From positions 1 to 64,000 of the forward strand of contig JAHDWT010000001.1 in the NCBI GenBank assembly GCA_023382795.1: 64,000 nt of DNA, given 5' to 3'. Position 1 is the first letter of the stretch. Each line of letters begins with the position of its first letter. The DNA is from Candidatus Babelota bacterium (GTDB taxonomy: Bacteria; Babelota; Babeliae; Babelales; Vermiphilaceae). A model generated the notes under the pieces. The model had not been told where the DNA came from, searched no databases, and saw nothing but the letters and a program-made list of their open reading frames with translations. Below, one piece after another: positions 1 through 8,484 of this stretch. The position numbers and the translations under genes were made by a program.

Positions 1-140
1 TTAGCTTTATCAAGTACCTCTCCCAAAGAAGGCAACTTAATAGAAAATTCAAGAGCGACACAAACGCCCATTGGCGATAGTATGGCCATGAACATTATCA
101 CCACAATTTTGATAACTATACTCTTCATATTCTTTTGCAT
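1..140 (-). CDS. Exported protein, N-terminal part only
   Basis: A reading frame starts at ATG 140-138 on the minus strand and stays open to the window edge, giving 46 codons. The peptide begins MQKNMKSIVIKIVVIMF and is a textbook signal peptide: lysines, then a hydrophobic core, then a likely cleavage near residues 26-29 (VCVA before LEFS). An AAGGA Shine-Dalgarno lies about 8 bases upstream. Only the first few mature residues are visible, so no function can be given. It is divergent from the beta-helix cluster on the plus strand. Confidence 0.6.
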   Translation of the reverse strand, partial: MQKNMKSIVIKIVVIMFMAILSPMGVCVALEFSIKLPSLGEVLDKA

Positions 141-281
141 GAGACATTCCTTTATCACATCATAGCTTATTCCTAATAGTAATTTGCGAATGTTGAGCGT
201 GTCAATGAATCAGATTATTTGCACCATAGAGATGTATATATCGGCGTACCCCATTGATAACATTTCTGCACCATGTAACTA

Positions 282-310
282 TTGACATCGCAACCAGAAT
301 GGACTAGAAA
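282..310 (+). promoter_or_regulatory. Probable sigma70-type promoter for the secreted-protein cluster
   Basis: A perfect -35 TTGACA at 282-287 is followed after 17 bases by TAGAAA at 305-310, four of six matches to the -10 consensus. It sits about 40 bases upstream of the first beta-helix start codon. It is the best promoter-like sequence in the 141-350 gap and could drive the whole run of genes to the terminator at 8424-8462. Confidence 0.45.
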
Positions 311-350
311 GGTCATATATCATAACCATATTATTATCACGAGGAGTAGC

Positions 351-1422
351 ATGAAGAAAACAATGATTAGGAGCCTCACTACGTTATTTATCATATTCGG
401 GGGGGGGGGTAACCCAAGCCTCGATTGGACCGATTGATCCATCATGGGGGGCTCGAGAAATCTCGGTCAAAATAGGGAATGAAATCGATCAAATGGAGAC
501 ATCGATAAGTGATATTAAAGGTGCAACCAAAATTCCAATAACCACAGCCGGCAACATTACCGCAAGCGGGTCTTATATCTTAGCAAATGATATTGATGGA
601 CAAATCAGTATACTTGCCTCAAATGTTTCTCTTGATCTCAATGGCCATACCATAACTGCATCTACAATAGGTAACGATAATGCCTTAGTTATTTATGGTG
701 TTAATGATATTCGTATTTATAATGGAACTGTCATTCAAGCGCAAACCGGTAACAATCGTAATTGTCTCAAAATAGATGATGCACCTACCGGCAATGTATC
801 AAGAATTGTAATCAGTAATGTGAATTGTTTTTTATCAAACCCAAGTGCAACTACATCACAAAGAGGTATTTTTATACAAGGCAATAATTCTCCCTCTATC
901 GCTACTGACATTTTAATTAAGAATTGCTTGCTACATAGTTCTGGAGCTGGTTATGGCATCTTTATTGATGGTCCTACAAGCGCATCTAGAATAAAAATAG
1001 AGAAATGCGTCGTAGGATGCTTCAATGCTGGTATTGACTTGAATCGATGTTCTGATTGCATTATTCAAAATTGTTTTATCTACAAATGCCAGTCGTTTGG
1101 TATTCGATTTACAAACGCAACATTAAGATCTCTAATTCTACATAATACATTGAGAGAGTGTGGAGAAACAGGAATCCAGGGTACTGGTATTCCCGCTAGC
1201 GGAATTCTTATCTATGGCAACGACGTACAGGGCTGCACCAACACCTCAACAAGTAGTCGTCCTTACCACTACGAAAGCGCAAACTACGTATATGGGAATT
1301 TTGCCAAAAACAATGCTGGCATGACAACAGCAGCAGATAACTATTCCCCACAAATTAAATTAAACATGGCGGGAACGATCACTGATGTTACTGGAAAATG
1401 GGCCAATATAGCGCTTTCATAA
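351..1422 (+). CDS. Right-handed beta-helix secreted protein, out of frame at a G11 tract
   Basis: ATG 351 has a good ribosome site (GAGGAG, 7 bases away) and encodes a lysine-started hydrophobic signal peptide (MKKTMIRSLTTLFIIF) that runs into 11 consecutive G at 399-409. As read, the frame stops at TGA 435. Removing one G joins the signal peptide to a frame that is open to TAA 1422 and gives a clean cleavage region (GGGVTQA before SIGPID). The downstream AREISVKIGNEIDQ matches ARQIAVTMGNNLDL of the fourth paralogue, so the joined reading is the ancestral one. The body has short repeats typical of pectate-lyase-like beta-helices, with an SYILANDIDGQI then LDLNGHTI entry motif. The next in-frame ATG is 493, which would lack a signal peptide. 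The tract may be phase-variable, a fixed mutation or a sequencing error. Confidence 0.75.
399..409 (+). repeat. Poly-G tract (11 G) inside a signal-peptide coding region
   Basis: Eleven consecutive G fall between codon 16 and the cleavage site of the first beta-helix gene. Ten G (or 13) would restore the frame; 11 puts the gene out of frame. Such tracts are known contingency loci in other host-associated bacteria, but here that role is inferred. Confidence 0.8.
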
Positions 1423-1491
1423 AAATATACGCGTACGAATTCCTGAACATGGTTTAAAATTTTTGATGATATCAAGAAGGAAATAATATCC

Positions 1492-2547
1492 ATGACATTA
1501 TTCGAGTTTGAATCCGGGTTATTTAAAAGGTTTTTGCTAATTTTCGCGATGTTTGCTGCGATGCCTGTGTACGCTGCTGTGGATCCACAGCCTACAGACG
1601 GCATTCGCCAAATCATGGTAAAAAGTAGTGATGAAATCGATGTGATAATGAGCCAAGTGAATATTATAGAAGGTAATATGCCAACACCCCTAGACCCCAG
1701 TCAAAACATCGTAACAACAATCGACCAACCAGGATCATATGTTCTGACCGGTAGCAAAGTAGGAGGCACTATAGAAATCATTACGTCTAACGTTTGTCTT
1801 GATCTTAACGGTTGGACGGTAGAGGGAACTGCAGACGGCACTCCCATTATTTCGATTGATGACAGTTTTGTTACCGTTAAAAATGGATTGGTCAGACATG
1901 GTGGTGCAACGACGGCTGCAGCCGATGGCGCCATAGAAATAGTAGGTAATCCGCGTGGTGTTGAGCTGAGAGATCTTTCGATCGTGATTACCAATACGTT
2001 AACCGCGATTAATTTTTCAACTGCAGCAAGTGAATGCCTGGTTACCGATTGTGTAATTACTGGGTCCCCTCTTTTTACTATGGGAACGGCTGGAGTAAGA
2101 ATTAATGTTGATCCGCTGGTAACCGGTAGTGGAATTATTGTTGAAAATTGTCAGATTGAGGGATTTACGTATGGTGTTTATCTTGAACAAGGCAATAGTT
2201 TGATCGTAAAAGATTGCTTTATTACAGAAAGTACTACTGGTATCAGTATAAGCTCTTCCTGCTCTGGCGCCGTGGTAAGCAATAATATTATATTAAGACC
2301 AGAAACGTTTGGGATTTATGATTCAGGCGATCTCGCAGCCTCTAATTCAGTATTTAATAACATTATTGTTGGATGTCGAGGATTCGAATCTACATTCGCT
2401 GGGGATGCCGATACTGCAACTTATGGTAACCTAGCTATTAATTATTTGGGAAGTTCTTCCCACTATAATGTAAATGTTCCATTACAGGTTTCTGATTTAA
2501 CCACAGGAACAAGTATCGGCGAATATGCCAATATCGCTCTATCTTGA
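1492..2547 (+). CDS. Right-handed beta-helix secreted protein, paralogue 2
   Basis: 351 residues. The N-terminus (MTLFEFESGLFKRFLLIF) carries a signal peptide cleaved near VYA-AVDPQ at about residue 29. An amphipathic helix-like stretch follows (IRQIMVKSSDEIDVIMSQV), then the family entry motif (DQPGSYVLTGSKVGGTIEI, LDLNGWTVEG near 90-110) and irregular beta-helix coils to the end. The C-terminus is GEYANIALS, almost identical to the end of paralogue 1. A purine-rich ribosome site lies about 10 bases upstream. No catalytic residues of a known beta-helix enzyme can be recognised, so adhesion or host binding is as likely as polysaccharide cleavage. Confidence 0.85.
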   Translation: MTLFEFESGLFKRFLLIFAMFAAMPVYAAVDPQPTDGIRQIMVKSSDEIDVIMSQVNIIEGNMPTPLDPSQNIVTTIDQPGSYVLTGSKVGGTIEIITSNVCLDLNGWTVEGTADGTPIISIDDSFVTVKNGLVRHGGATTAAADGAIEIVGNPRGVELRDLSIVITNTLTAINFSTAASECLVTDCVITGSPLFTMGTAGVRINVDPLVTGSGIIVENCQIEGFTYGVYLEQGNSLIVKDCFITESTTGISISSSCSGAVVSNNIILRPETFGIYDSGDLAASNSVFNNIIVGCRGFESTFAGDADTATYGNLAINYLGSSSHYNVNVPLQVSDLTTGTSIGEYANIALS

Positions 2548-2556
2548 GATAACACC

Positions 2557-3564
2557 ATGAGAATAACGTTTGCACCAGGTGCATGGATACACACAGGTAG
2601 AATTACGGTAGCCTGCATATCTTTGTGCGGTATGGTCAGTACCAAGTATATAACTCCTTTTGTACAGTCTGACGAGGGGGTGCGTCAGGCTGCACAACAA
2701 CTAGATGCCGCGGTTAATTCATTAATTTCAGATTTGCACGTCATTAAGCAGACAACCAAATCTCCTATAAGCGAAGCAGGTACCATTACTGCAGCAGGTT
2801 CTTATATTTTGACCAATACTATTGAAGGCAGTATCACCATTGCTGCATCGAATGTGTTTCTTGATCTTAATGGCTATGGGGTACATAACGAATCGGAAGA
2901 AGGTTGCATCATCGTTCAAGGAGTAAGTCGCGTGACTATCACCAATGGCCATGTAGCAGGACTTTTCCCCATTATCGTTGTTGCACCAGCATCTCAAGTC
3001 CTGGTACAAGCCTGTTTAGTGCGCTGTACTACTTCAGCAGAAAGTGTTGGCATCACCTTTTCTGATAGCCCCCTTGCAACCTGTGTTATTAACTCTTGTA
3101 TGATTACGAGCACCGCGGCCAATATTGGCCGCGGTGTGCAGATCGATAGTGATACTGATTCAAATAATTGCATTATTATTGACCAGTGTTACTTAGGACT
3201 GCTGCATGAGGGTGTTGTATTCACGGGAAATCAAGTAAACATTCAACATTGTTTCTTCAGCTCAATCGATGGCGTTGCAGTGGTAGATAATGAAGTCACT
3301 ACTCCCTCTATCTCAGTGGACAACACGATACGTAACAATGTTTTTAATGGCTGTGATCAAGGAATACTATCTGCTAATAGTACTACCTTGATACGCAATA
3401 ATTGTGTTCGCTCGTGCACACTAGGCATTGCAGCAACCATAATCGATCATGATACCGTCTATGGAAATATTGCTTTAGATAATACGATGAGCTACAGCGC
3501 TATTCCGTTTGAAGTGGTGGGTGCAGCTGATACTACCGGATGTTATGCAAATATAGTTTTATAA
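2557..3564 (+). CDS. Right-handed beta-helix secreted protein, paralogue 3
   Basis: 335 residues, only 9 bases after paralogue 2, so probably co-transcribed. The N-terminal 28 residues (MRITFAPGAWIHTGRITVAC onwards) form a weaker signal peptide than in the other copies. They are followed by a helical segment (EGVRQAAQQLDAAVNSLIS) and the family entry motif (ISEAGTITAAGSYILT, FLDLNGYGV). Asn- and Cys-containing short coils fill the body (for example ITNGHV, VINSCMI, IIDQCYL). It ends in TTGCYANIVL, the same C-terminal signature as its neighbours. No clear Shine-Dalgarno precedes the ATG, so translation may be coupled to the upstream gene. Confidence 0.85.
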   Translation: MRITFAPGAWIHTGRITVACISLCGMVSTKYITPFVQSDEGVRQAAQQLDAAVNSLISDLHVIKQTTKSPISEAGTITAAGSYILTNTIEGSITIAASNVFLDLNGYGVHNESEEGCIIVQGVSRVTITNGHVAGLFPIIVVAPASQVLVQACLVRCTTSAESVGITFSDSPLATCVINSCMITSTAANIGRGVQIDSDTDSNNCIIIDQCYLGLLHEGVVFTGNQVNIQHCFFSSIDGVAVVDNEVTTPSISVDNTIRNNVFNGCDQGILSANSTTLIRNNCVRSCTLGIAATIIDHDTVYGNIALDNTMSYSAIPFEVVGAADTTGCYANIVL

Positions 3565-3592
3565 TATGACTAAAGAAGGTTTAGGGGATGCG

Positions 3593-4642
3593 ATGAAGAG
3601 GTTGATGCTCTCGTGCGCACTACTATGCGCAGTATCAATAACCGTACTAGGGCAAGGTGCTCGGCAGATCGCCGTAACAATGGGTAATAATCTAGATCTT
3701 TTAGAAAGTGATGTTTCCTTAGTCAAATCTACTCAAAAAAAAATCATCACTGGTGCAACAACCATTTCTGAGCCAGGTTCATATATCTTGGCACATGATA
3801 TTGAAGGACAAATAACCATCACTGCATCCGACGTGTATCTAGATCTCAATGGGCATACGATAACCAGTAACATGAAGCCATATAATTGCATAGTTATTCG
3901 TGATGTTGAGCGCAATGTAACCATACGCAATGGGTTCTTGATCAGCGGCTGTGCTTGTTATAACGGAGTTGATAAACCAGAAAATTGTGGTGGCATAAAG
4001 ATGGCAATGTATACCGCTCTTGATTATGTACAAGGTTTTGTCTTTGAAGATCTTACCATTAGTGTATGTACGGGAAGAGGGATTTTGCTCCAAGCTGGGT
4101 CAATCAGCAACTGTCTTATTAAAAATTGTAAAATTATTGGCGACAGCATGCGCTACTCTACTGGTATTACCTTAGCCACCGATGGGGCCGGTGTTATTAT
4201 TGATCACTGCGAAATTAGTGGTGTACAGCGTGGGATACGATTTCGTGGTGGTGGAGGCGCAAATTTTTCAGTTGTTCAGAATTGCACCATTATGAACTGC
4301 ATGTTATGGGCTATTATTATTGATGAAAACTCAGGTTCTGGTAACATTATTCGGAATAATACTATAAGAAATTGTGGCTATGGAATTCGTGCATCAAGTT
4401 TAGTAAAAGCATTTATTTACCAGAATGATGTACAGGGGTGTCAATACACAGGGGTCAATATTTATGATGAATTTAATTCTGGGGTTAATAGGGCAATTCA
4501 TTGCGCATCGTCGCTTTATGTTTATGGGAACTTTGCAAAAAACAACAATGGTGGCACCGCATATAATTACAGCAGTGAAATCCTCCTTAAAACTACCTCA
4601 CCGTCTACTACAACGGGTCTTTATGCTAATGCTAGCCTCTAG
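3593..4642 (+). CDS. Right-handed beta-helix secreted protein, paralogue 4
   Basis: 349 residues from ATG 3593. This start is chosen because AGGGG sits 5 bases upstream and MKRLMLSCALLCAVSITV is a clean signal peptide; the upstream ATG 3566 lacks a ribosome site. The layout matches paralogue 1: a helix (ARQIAVTMGNNLDLLESDV), an entry motif (ISEPGSYILAHDIEGQI, YLDLNGHTI), beta-helix coils with repeated N-x-[FI/T]-I-x-N-C units, then SLYVYGNFAKNN and a C-terminal GLYANASL. The first 130 residues and the last 50 are the most similar to paralogue 1. The 3' end overlaps the leucine-rich-repeat gene in another frame. Confidence 0.85.
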   Translation: MKRLMLSCALLCAVSITVLGQGARQIAVTMGNNLDLLESDVSLVKSTQKKIITGATTISEPGSYILAHDIEGQITITASDVYLDLNGHTITSNMKPYNCIVIRDVERNVTIRNGFLISGCACYNGVDKPENCGGIKMAMYTALDYVQGFVFEDLTISVCTGRGILLQAGSISNCLIKNCKIIGDSMRYSTGITLATDGAGVIIDHCEISGVQRGIRFRGGGGANFSVVQNCTIMNCMLWAIIIDENSGSGNIIRNNTIRNCGYGIRASSLVKAFIYQNDVQGCQYTGVNIYDEFNSGVNRAIHCASSLYVYGNFAKNNNGGTAYNYSSEILLKTTSPSTTTGLYANASL

Positions 4643-5357
4643 TCTTGCGACTACGCACGCACTCACCTTAGCGTGCGGTCCTACAAACACTTCGGTAGTA
4701 CAAGCACCGTCTACACTGATTGAGCCAATAACTGATGCCCACGATATAGAGCCTGCTCTTGCCACCATTAATCATCAATGTCCTAAAACGTTAGTGCTTT
4801 GCTTACAAAACTATGATCAAACCAATATCATACACGAGCTTCTGTGTAGATTTTCGGATAATGCCAGGCTAGCAGTAACTTCAATGACCTTGGCCTATGG
4901 TAAGCTCAACTCTACCCTTGATGTAACCCCATTTTCTAACTTAACCGATTTTATTATGTGCTTTAACGAGCTCGAAGATAGCACTGCCTTGGAGTTGCGC
5001 TTACCCAGCAGTGTACAACATCTTTATCTATCACATAATAAACTCACTACCATGCCGCTACTAACCGGTGAAGCTCAACTGAAAACACTCGATATACATG
5101 CTAATGTGCTTACACAACTACCCGAACTTGCTTCATGTAGATGTCTGCAAACATTAGAAGTATTGCGCGTGCATAAGAATAGGCTTAGGCAATTACCTAC
5201 TATCGCAACACTCACGCATTTGAAACTATTAGATGCAGGAAAAAATTTTATCGATAAAGAATCCACTTCGGAAAAATTAACTACCCTTAACCATCTTCAC
5301 TGGGTTAGAATCGGTTGGGAACACAAGCGTGACATCATACGCAACGCTATCGAGTAA
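4575..5357 (+). CDS. Secreted leucine-rich-repeat protein
   Basis: About 260 residues if read from GTG 4575, which gives MKSSLKLPHRLLQRVFMLML, a good signal peptide with cleavage near THA. ATG 4623 is an alternative that loses the basic n-region. Either start lies inside the end of paralogue 4, in a different frame, an overlap of 68 or 20 bases. Residues from about 115 onward contain four or five LRR units (for example VQHLYLSHNKLTTMPLL, LEVLRVHKNRLRQLP, LKLLDAGKNFI) with the LxxLxLxxNxL pattern. LRR proteins of this sort often bind host proteins; no enzyme domain such as an E3 ligase is visible. No strong ribosome site supports either start. Confidence 0.75.
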   Translation: MKSSLKLPHRLLQRVFMLMLASSLATTHALTLACGPTNTSVVQAPSTLIEPITDAHDIEPALATINHQCPKTLVLCLQNYDQTNIIHELLCRFSDNARLAVTSMTLAYGKLNSTLDVTPFSNLTDFIMCFNELEDSTALELRLPSSVQHLYLSHNKLTTMPLLTGEAQLKTLDIHANVLTQLPELASCRCLQTLEVLRVHKNRLRQLPTIATLTHLKLLDAGKNFIDKESTSEKLTTLNHLHWVRIGWEHKRDIIRNAIE

Positions 5358-5435
5358 CTACGCAATACCAAAAAAAGAAGAGCGATTTTTACCAAAAGAG
5401 TTACGTATTTTTATCATGTAATAGAGGAGTAGTAC

Positions 5436-7496
5436 ATGATGTCCAAAACTAAGACCAAAGTATCCGTATATCTTTTTTTACTATGTTGTACGTGTATGTA
5501 TTCTGTCGTCGCGTTCAGTTGGCCGCTACCACCACTACCACCTCTGCCATCACCAACCGAGGTAATTGAGAAGGTTGGAGAAGTTGTACAGGACGTAGGA
5601 AAGAAGGCAGAGGAAGTTGGCAAGGGGGCAGTCGACAAGATACTATCAATTGCTACGGGCGAGTTAGAAAAAATAAAAAATACGGCACATGCATTAGCGT
5701 TACATGCTACCAAGCTTTTTATTAAAACCACACAACTAGCGATTGCTAAAAATCCTCATAAGGACCATGTAGCACATGTGCGTCAAGGACCATATGATCT
5801 CGCTCAAGAAGAACGCCGTTGGCGGGATGCGCGTTTTCAAAAAATATGGAAGGCACAGGAACGCTTTCTTGGCATGCCGTTAGCAAAAGAAGAAGTATTA
5901 GAAGTTAATTTTGCTTTTAGCGGAGGTGGTGCGCGAGCAGCCTTAGGAACTATAGGATTTTTAGAGGGTGCCCAAGAAGCAGGTTTTCTTGATTGCGTCA
6001 TGACAACCGCTGGCATTTCTGGTTCTACGTGGGCTCTTGCGTCATGGATTTCTAGCGGCCTTGATATACCACAATTCAGAGAATTTTTCATTAAAAGGTT
6101 GTCAATTTCTCTTATACCAACACCTTTACGAGCAAAAAATACCGTAGACAATCTCCTAGTAAAATTTTGTTACGAACAACCGCCATCAGTCGTTGATCTC
6201 TATGGCAATTGGCTTGCGAATGCATTCTTAGGAAAGAATTCAACGTTAGATTTTGGCGTAGACGCTAATTTGGTCTATCTTGCATCTACCGTTAAAAATG
6301 ATTTACCTTCTCAAGTCGATCGAATAGCTACCACAAAATATCCATTCCCTGTTTACACCGCTATTCAAGAAGGCTCTCATGAGTTTTTTGAATTTACACC
6401 ATTTGAAGTTGGTTGTAGAAAATTGGAGGTGTATATACCTACCTGGGGATTTGGTAGGAAATTTAATAATGGACACTCTGTTGATAATGCTCCTGAGCAA
6501 TCACTAGGATATATGCTTGGCATTTTTGGATCAGCATTTAGCACCACATTGAACACCTATTATGATGAATCAGCCATTACCCAGGGAATAGATGCAATCT
6601 TCAAAACTCCTGAATATATTGATTTTGTGAGCAAAACTATACTAGAAGGATTATCAGATTTTCCAGAGCCATTACGATCAAATATCACTGCTACGTTCAA
6701 AAATATATCTACCACATCTACCATTCTTTTATCCGATGACGTTCGACTGCATAAAGAATTGGCACCCATTCCTGATCCAGCAAGATCTATCATCATGAGT
6801 ATGGCTAACGCCGTAAAAAGTAGCGTCGAGTCCATAAAATCAGACATTAAAGCGCTTTTAAAGGATGTAGGGTCAGCAAGAGTCCTTGACGCTGTTATCA
6901 ATAATTTTGCTTTTGGTTTGCCTAGATCTACATTGGCCAATGACAAAACTATAAAACTCATCGATACAGGATTTGGCCCTCAGATTCCGTTATTGGCTGC
7001 GTGTCGAGAACCGGTACATAAAAGGCTTCCCGATATTATTTTTGCGTTTGATTTTAGTCCTGCTGAACATGGTGAGACTATCATTAATGGTTTAATGCGC
7101 GATGCTGAATCCAATGATATACACCTGCCAATACCTTCTGATGCAACAAATGAAGTAAAAAAATTATGGGGAGAAAGAGCGCTTACCATATTTAAGAGTG
7201 AAAACCATGAAGTACCAATGCCTATCCTTTGTTATATGCCACAAGTCAAAGATACTACCCTTATTACACACCATAAAAATGATAGTACCTATGCATCATA
7301 TACAAACAAGTTAATGTCACTTGATTGGGCCAAGGAAGCAACATCTGGCTATGCGAATACTTTTAGATTGACATACAAAGAGCCTGATGCAAACACCGTG
7401 GTTATGTTAACCAAATTCAATATACTCACCCAAATCGAAGTGATACGAAACACTATGAAGGAACGAATTCTTGCCAAGAGAAGGGGTGTTCAATAA
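5436..7496 (+). CDS. Secreted cPLA2/patatin-like phospholipase
   Basis: 686 residues with a GAGGAG ribosome site 6 bases before ATG 5436. A signal peptide (residues 1-27, cysteine-rich core) precedes a Pro-rich segment (WPLPPLPPLPSP) and an amphipathic helical stretch (about 41-105). The catalytic domain starts near 155. SGGGAR at 162-167 is the oxyanion loop, and GISGS at 193-197 puts the nucleophile at Ser195. IDTG at 509-512 puts the catalytic Asp at 510, followed by IPLLAACR and IIFAFDFS. This spacing and the GISGSTW form resemble eukaryotic cytosolic PLA2 (PF01735) more than short bacterial patatins. The likely action is cleavage of phospholipid acyl esters in host membranes. It lies in the same run as the beta-helix genes. 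Confidence 0.8.
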   Translation: MMSKTKTKVSVYLFLLCCTCMYSVVAFSWPLPPLPPLPSPTEVIEKVGEVVQDVGKKAEEVGKGAVDKILSIATGELEKIKNTAHALALHATKLFIKTTQLAIAKNPHKDHVAHVRQGPYDLAQEERRWRDARFQKIWKAQERFLGMPLAKEEVLEVNFAFSGGGARAALGTIGFLEGAQEAGFLDCVMTTAGISGSTWALASWISSGLDIPQFREFFIKRLSISLIPTPLRAKNTVDNLLVKFCYEQPPSVVDLYGNWLANAFLGKNSTLDFGVDANLVYLASTVKNDLPSQVDRIATTKYPFPVYTAIQEGSHEFFEFTPFEVGCRKLEVYIPTWGFGRKFNNGHSVDNAPEQSLGYMLGIFGSAFSTTLNTYYDESAITQGIDAIFKTPEYIDFVSKTILEGLSDFPEPLRSNITATFKNISTTSTILLSDDVRLHKELAPIPDPARSIIMSMANAVKSSVESIKSDIKALLKDVGSARVLDAVINNFAFGLPRSTLANDKTIKLIDTGFGPQIPLLAACREPVHKRLPDIIFAFDFSPAEHGETIINGLMRDAESNDIHLPIPSDATNEVKKLWGERALTIFKSENHEVPMPILCYMPQVKDTTLITHHKNDSTYASYTNKLMSLDWAKEATSGYANTFRLTYKEPDANTVVMLTKFNILTQIEVIRNTMKERILAKRRGVQ

Positions 7497-7566
7497 ATTG
7501 AACACAGGCATTATCAATATACATGTACAAAAGAAGCATGAACTCCCAAAATAAAAAAGGGTAAGC

Positions 7567-8418
7567 ATGATTGCAAAAAAATTCTTGTTATGCATCTCGA
7601 TGTTAAGTATTAGTTCTCTAGGATATGCTGGCATCGAGCAGCGCGTACTAAATTTATATCGATATCATTCAACGCCCAAACGCATTCCTAATCTTACTCA
7701 TTCTACCAATACATTTTCTTACGCACGTCCCACGTTACAAGGTATAACTTTTTCACGAACACCTCAGAAGGAAACTTTTAATACCACGTTCACAGTCCAC
7801 GATAAAAAAATTATCAGCTCTTGCACCTTACCGGGGCGTCTTTTTTATGGCATACCAGAATTTGATTGGGAACCAGCATTTATAAAACCCCTAAACCCAA
7901 CTACTTTATATGACCAACCAAAAACTATACCTGCAGGAAGCTTTGGTGCTTTTTACCGAATTATACATGAACTTATATACAAAAACACTCAGCATTTCGC
8001 CCCATTCACCGATTTGCTCGGGCTAATACAATCATGGGAAGCAGGACATTTGAAGAATAACGCCGCACAGAATGATCACTATCCACAACAATGTGGAATT
8101 TCCTGCTTGTATCAAGAACGCGAGAACATAGATCAAGCAGCTATTATTCCTCCTCCAGAAGAAATATCACTATGGCTTGCACAGAACAATACGCCTGCAA
8201 TATGTGCTCAAGTAACAGTGCCAGCTGAGCAAAACATGGATGGTGAAAAATTGTTTATATTATTTGCCTGCATAGAAAAACATATTAACAAACTCTACCC
8301 AAGAAAATCATGGGCTCAATGTTTTCCAACCGAACAGGAAATTTTTGATGCCCTCAAGAACGACAAACAGCTCCAAGACTACCATCCTAAACATATAGAA
8401 GTATCCACCATAGATTAG
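7567..8418 (+). CDS. Exported protein of unknown function
   Basis: 283 residues. MIAKKFLLCISMLSISSLGYA is a signal peptide with cleavage after residue 21. AAAGGG precedes the ATG by about 6 bases. The mature part is mixed alpha/beta with aromatic and Pro-rich stretches and a Cys pair (QQCGISCLY) near residue 180. I do not recognise a family. It is the last gene before the bidirectional terminator and follows the lipase by 70 bases, so it may share the operon and the export route. Confidence 0.65.
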   Translation: MIAKKFLLCISMLSISSLGYAGIEQRVLNLYRYHSTPKRIPNLTHSTNTFSYARPTLQGITFSRTPQKETFNTTFTVHDKKIISSCTLPGRLFYGIPEFDWEPAFIKPLNPTTLYDQPKTIPAGSFGAFYRIIHELIYKNTQHFAPFTDLLGLIQSWEAGHLKNNAAQNDHYPQQCGISCLYQERENIDQAAIIPPPEEISLWLAQNNTPAICAQVTVPAEQNMDGEKLFILFACIEKHINKLYPRKSWAQCFPTEQEIFDALKNDKQLQDYHPKHIEVSTID

Positions 8419-8423
8419 TAACC

Positions 8424-8462
8424 ACAAGTCCCGCATAGATAATTCATCTATGCGGGACTTGT
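8424..8462. terminator. Bidirectional intrinsic terminator
   Basis: A perfect 17-bp inverted repeat (8424-8440 and 8446-8462) surrounds a 5-base loop. It lies between two convergent genes, the exported protein ending at 8418 and pyrophosphatase ending at 8485. There is no long U-run, but the length and the convergent position fit shared termination. Confidence 0.75.
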
Positions 8463-8484
8463 ATCCAATCACATTCATTTAACC

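Noticed and set aside
6560-6961. 133-codon minus-strand open frame within the lipase gene
   Set aside because: Fully inside the conserved cPLA2-like gene and antisense to it, with no recognisable motif.
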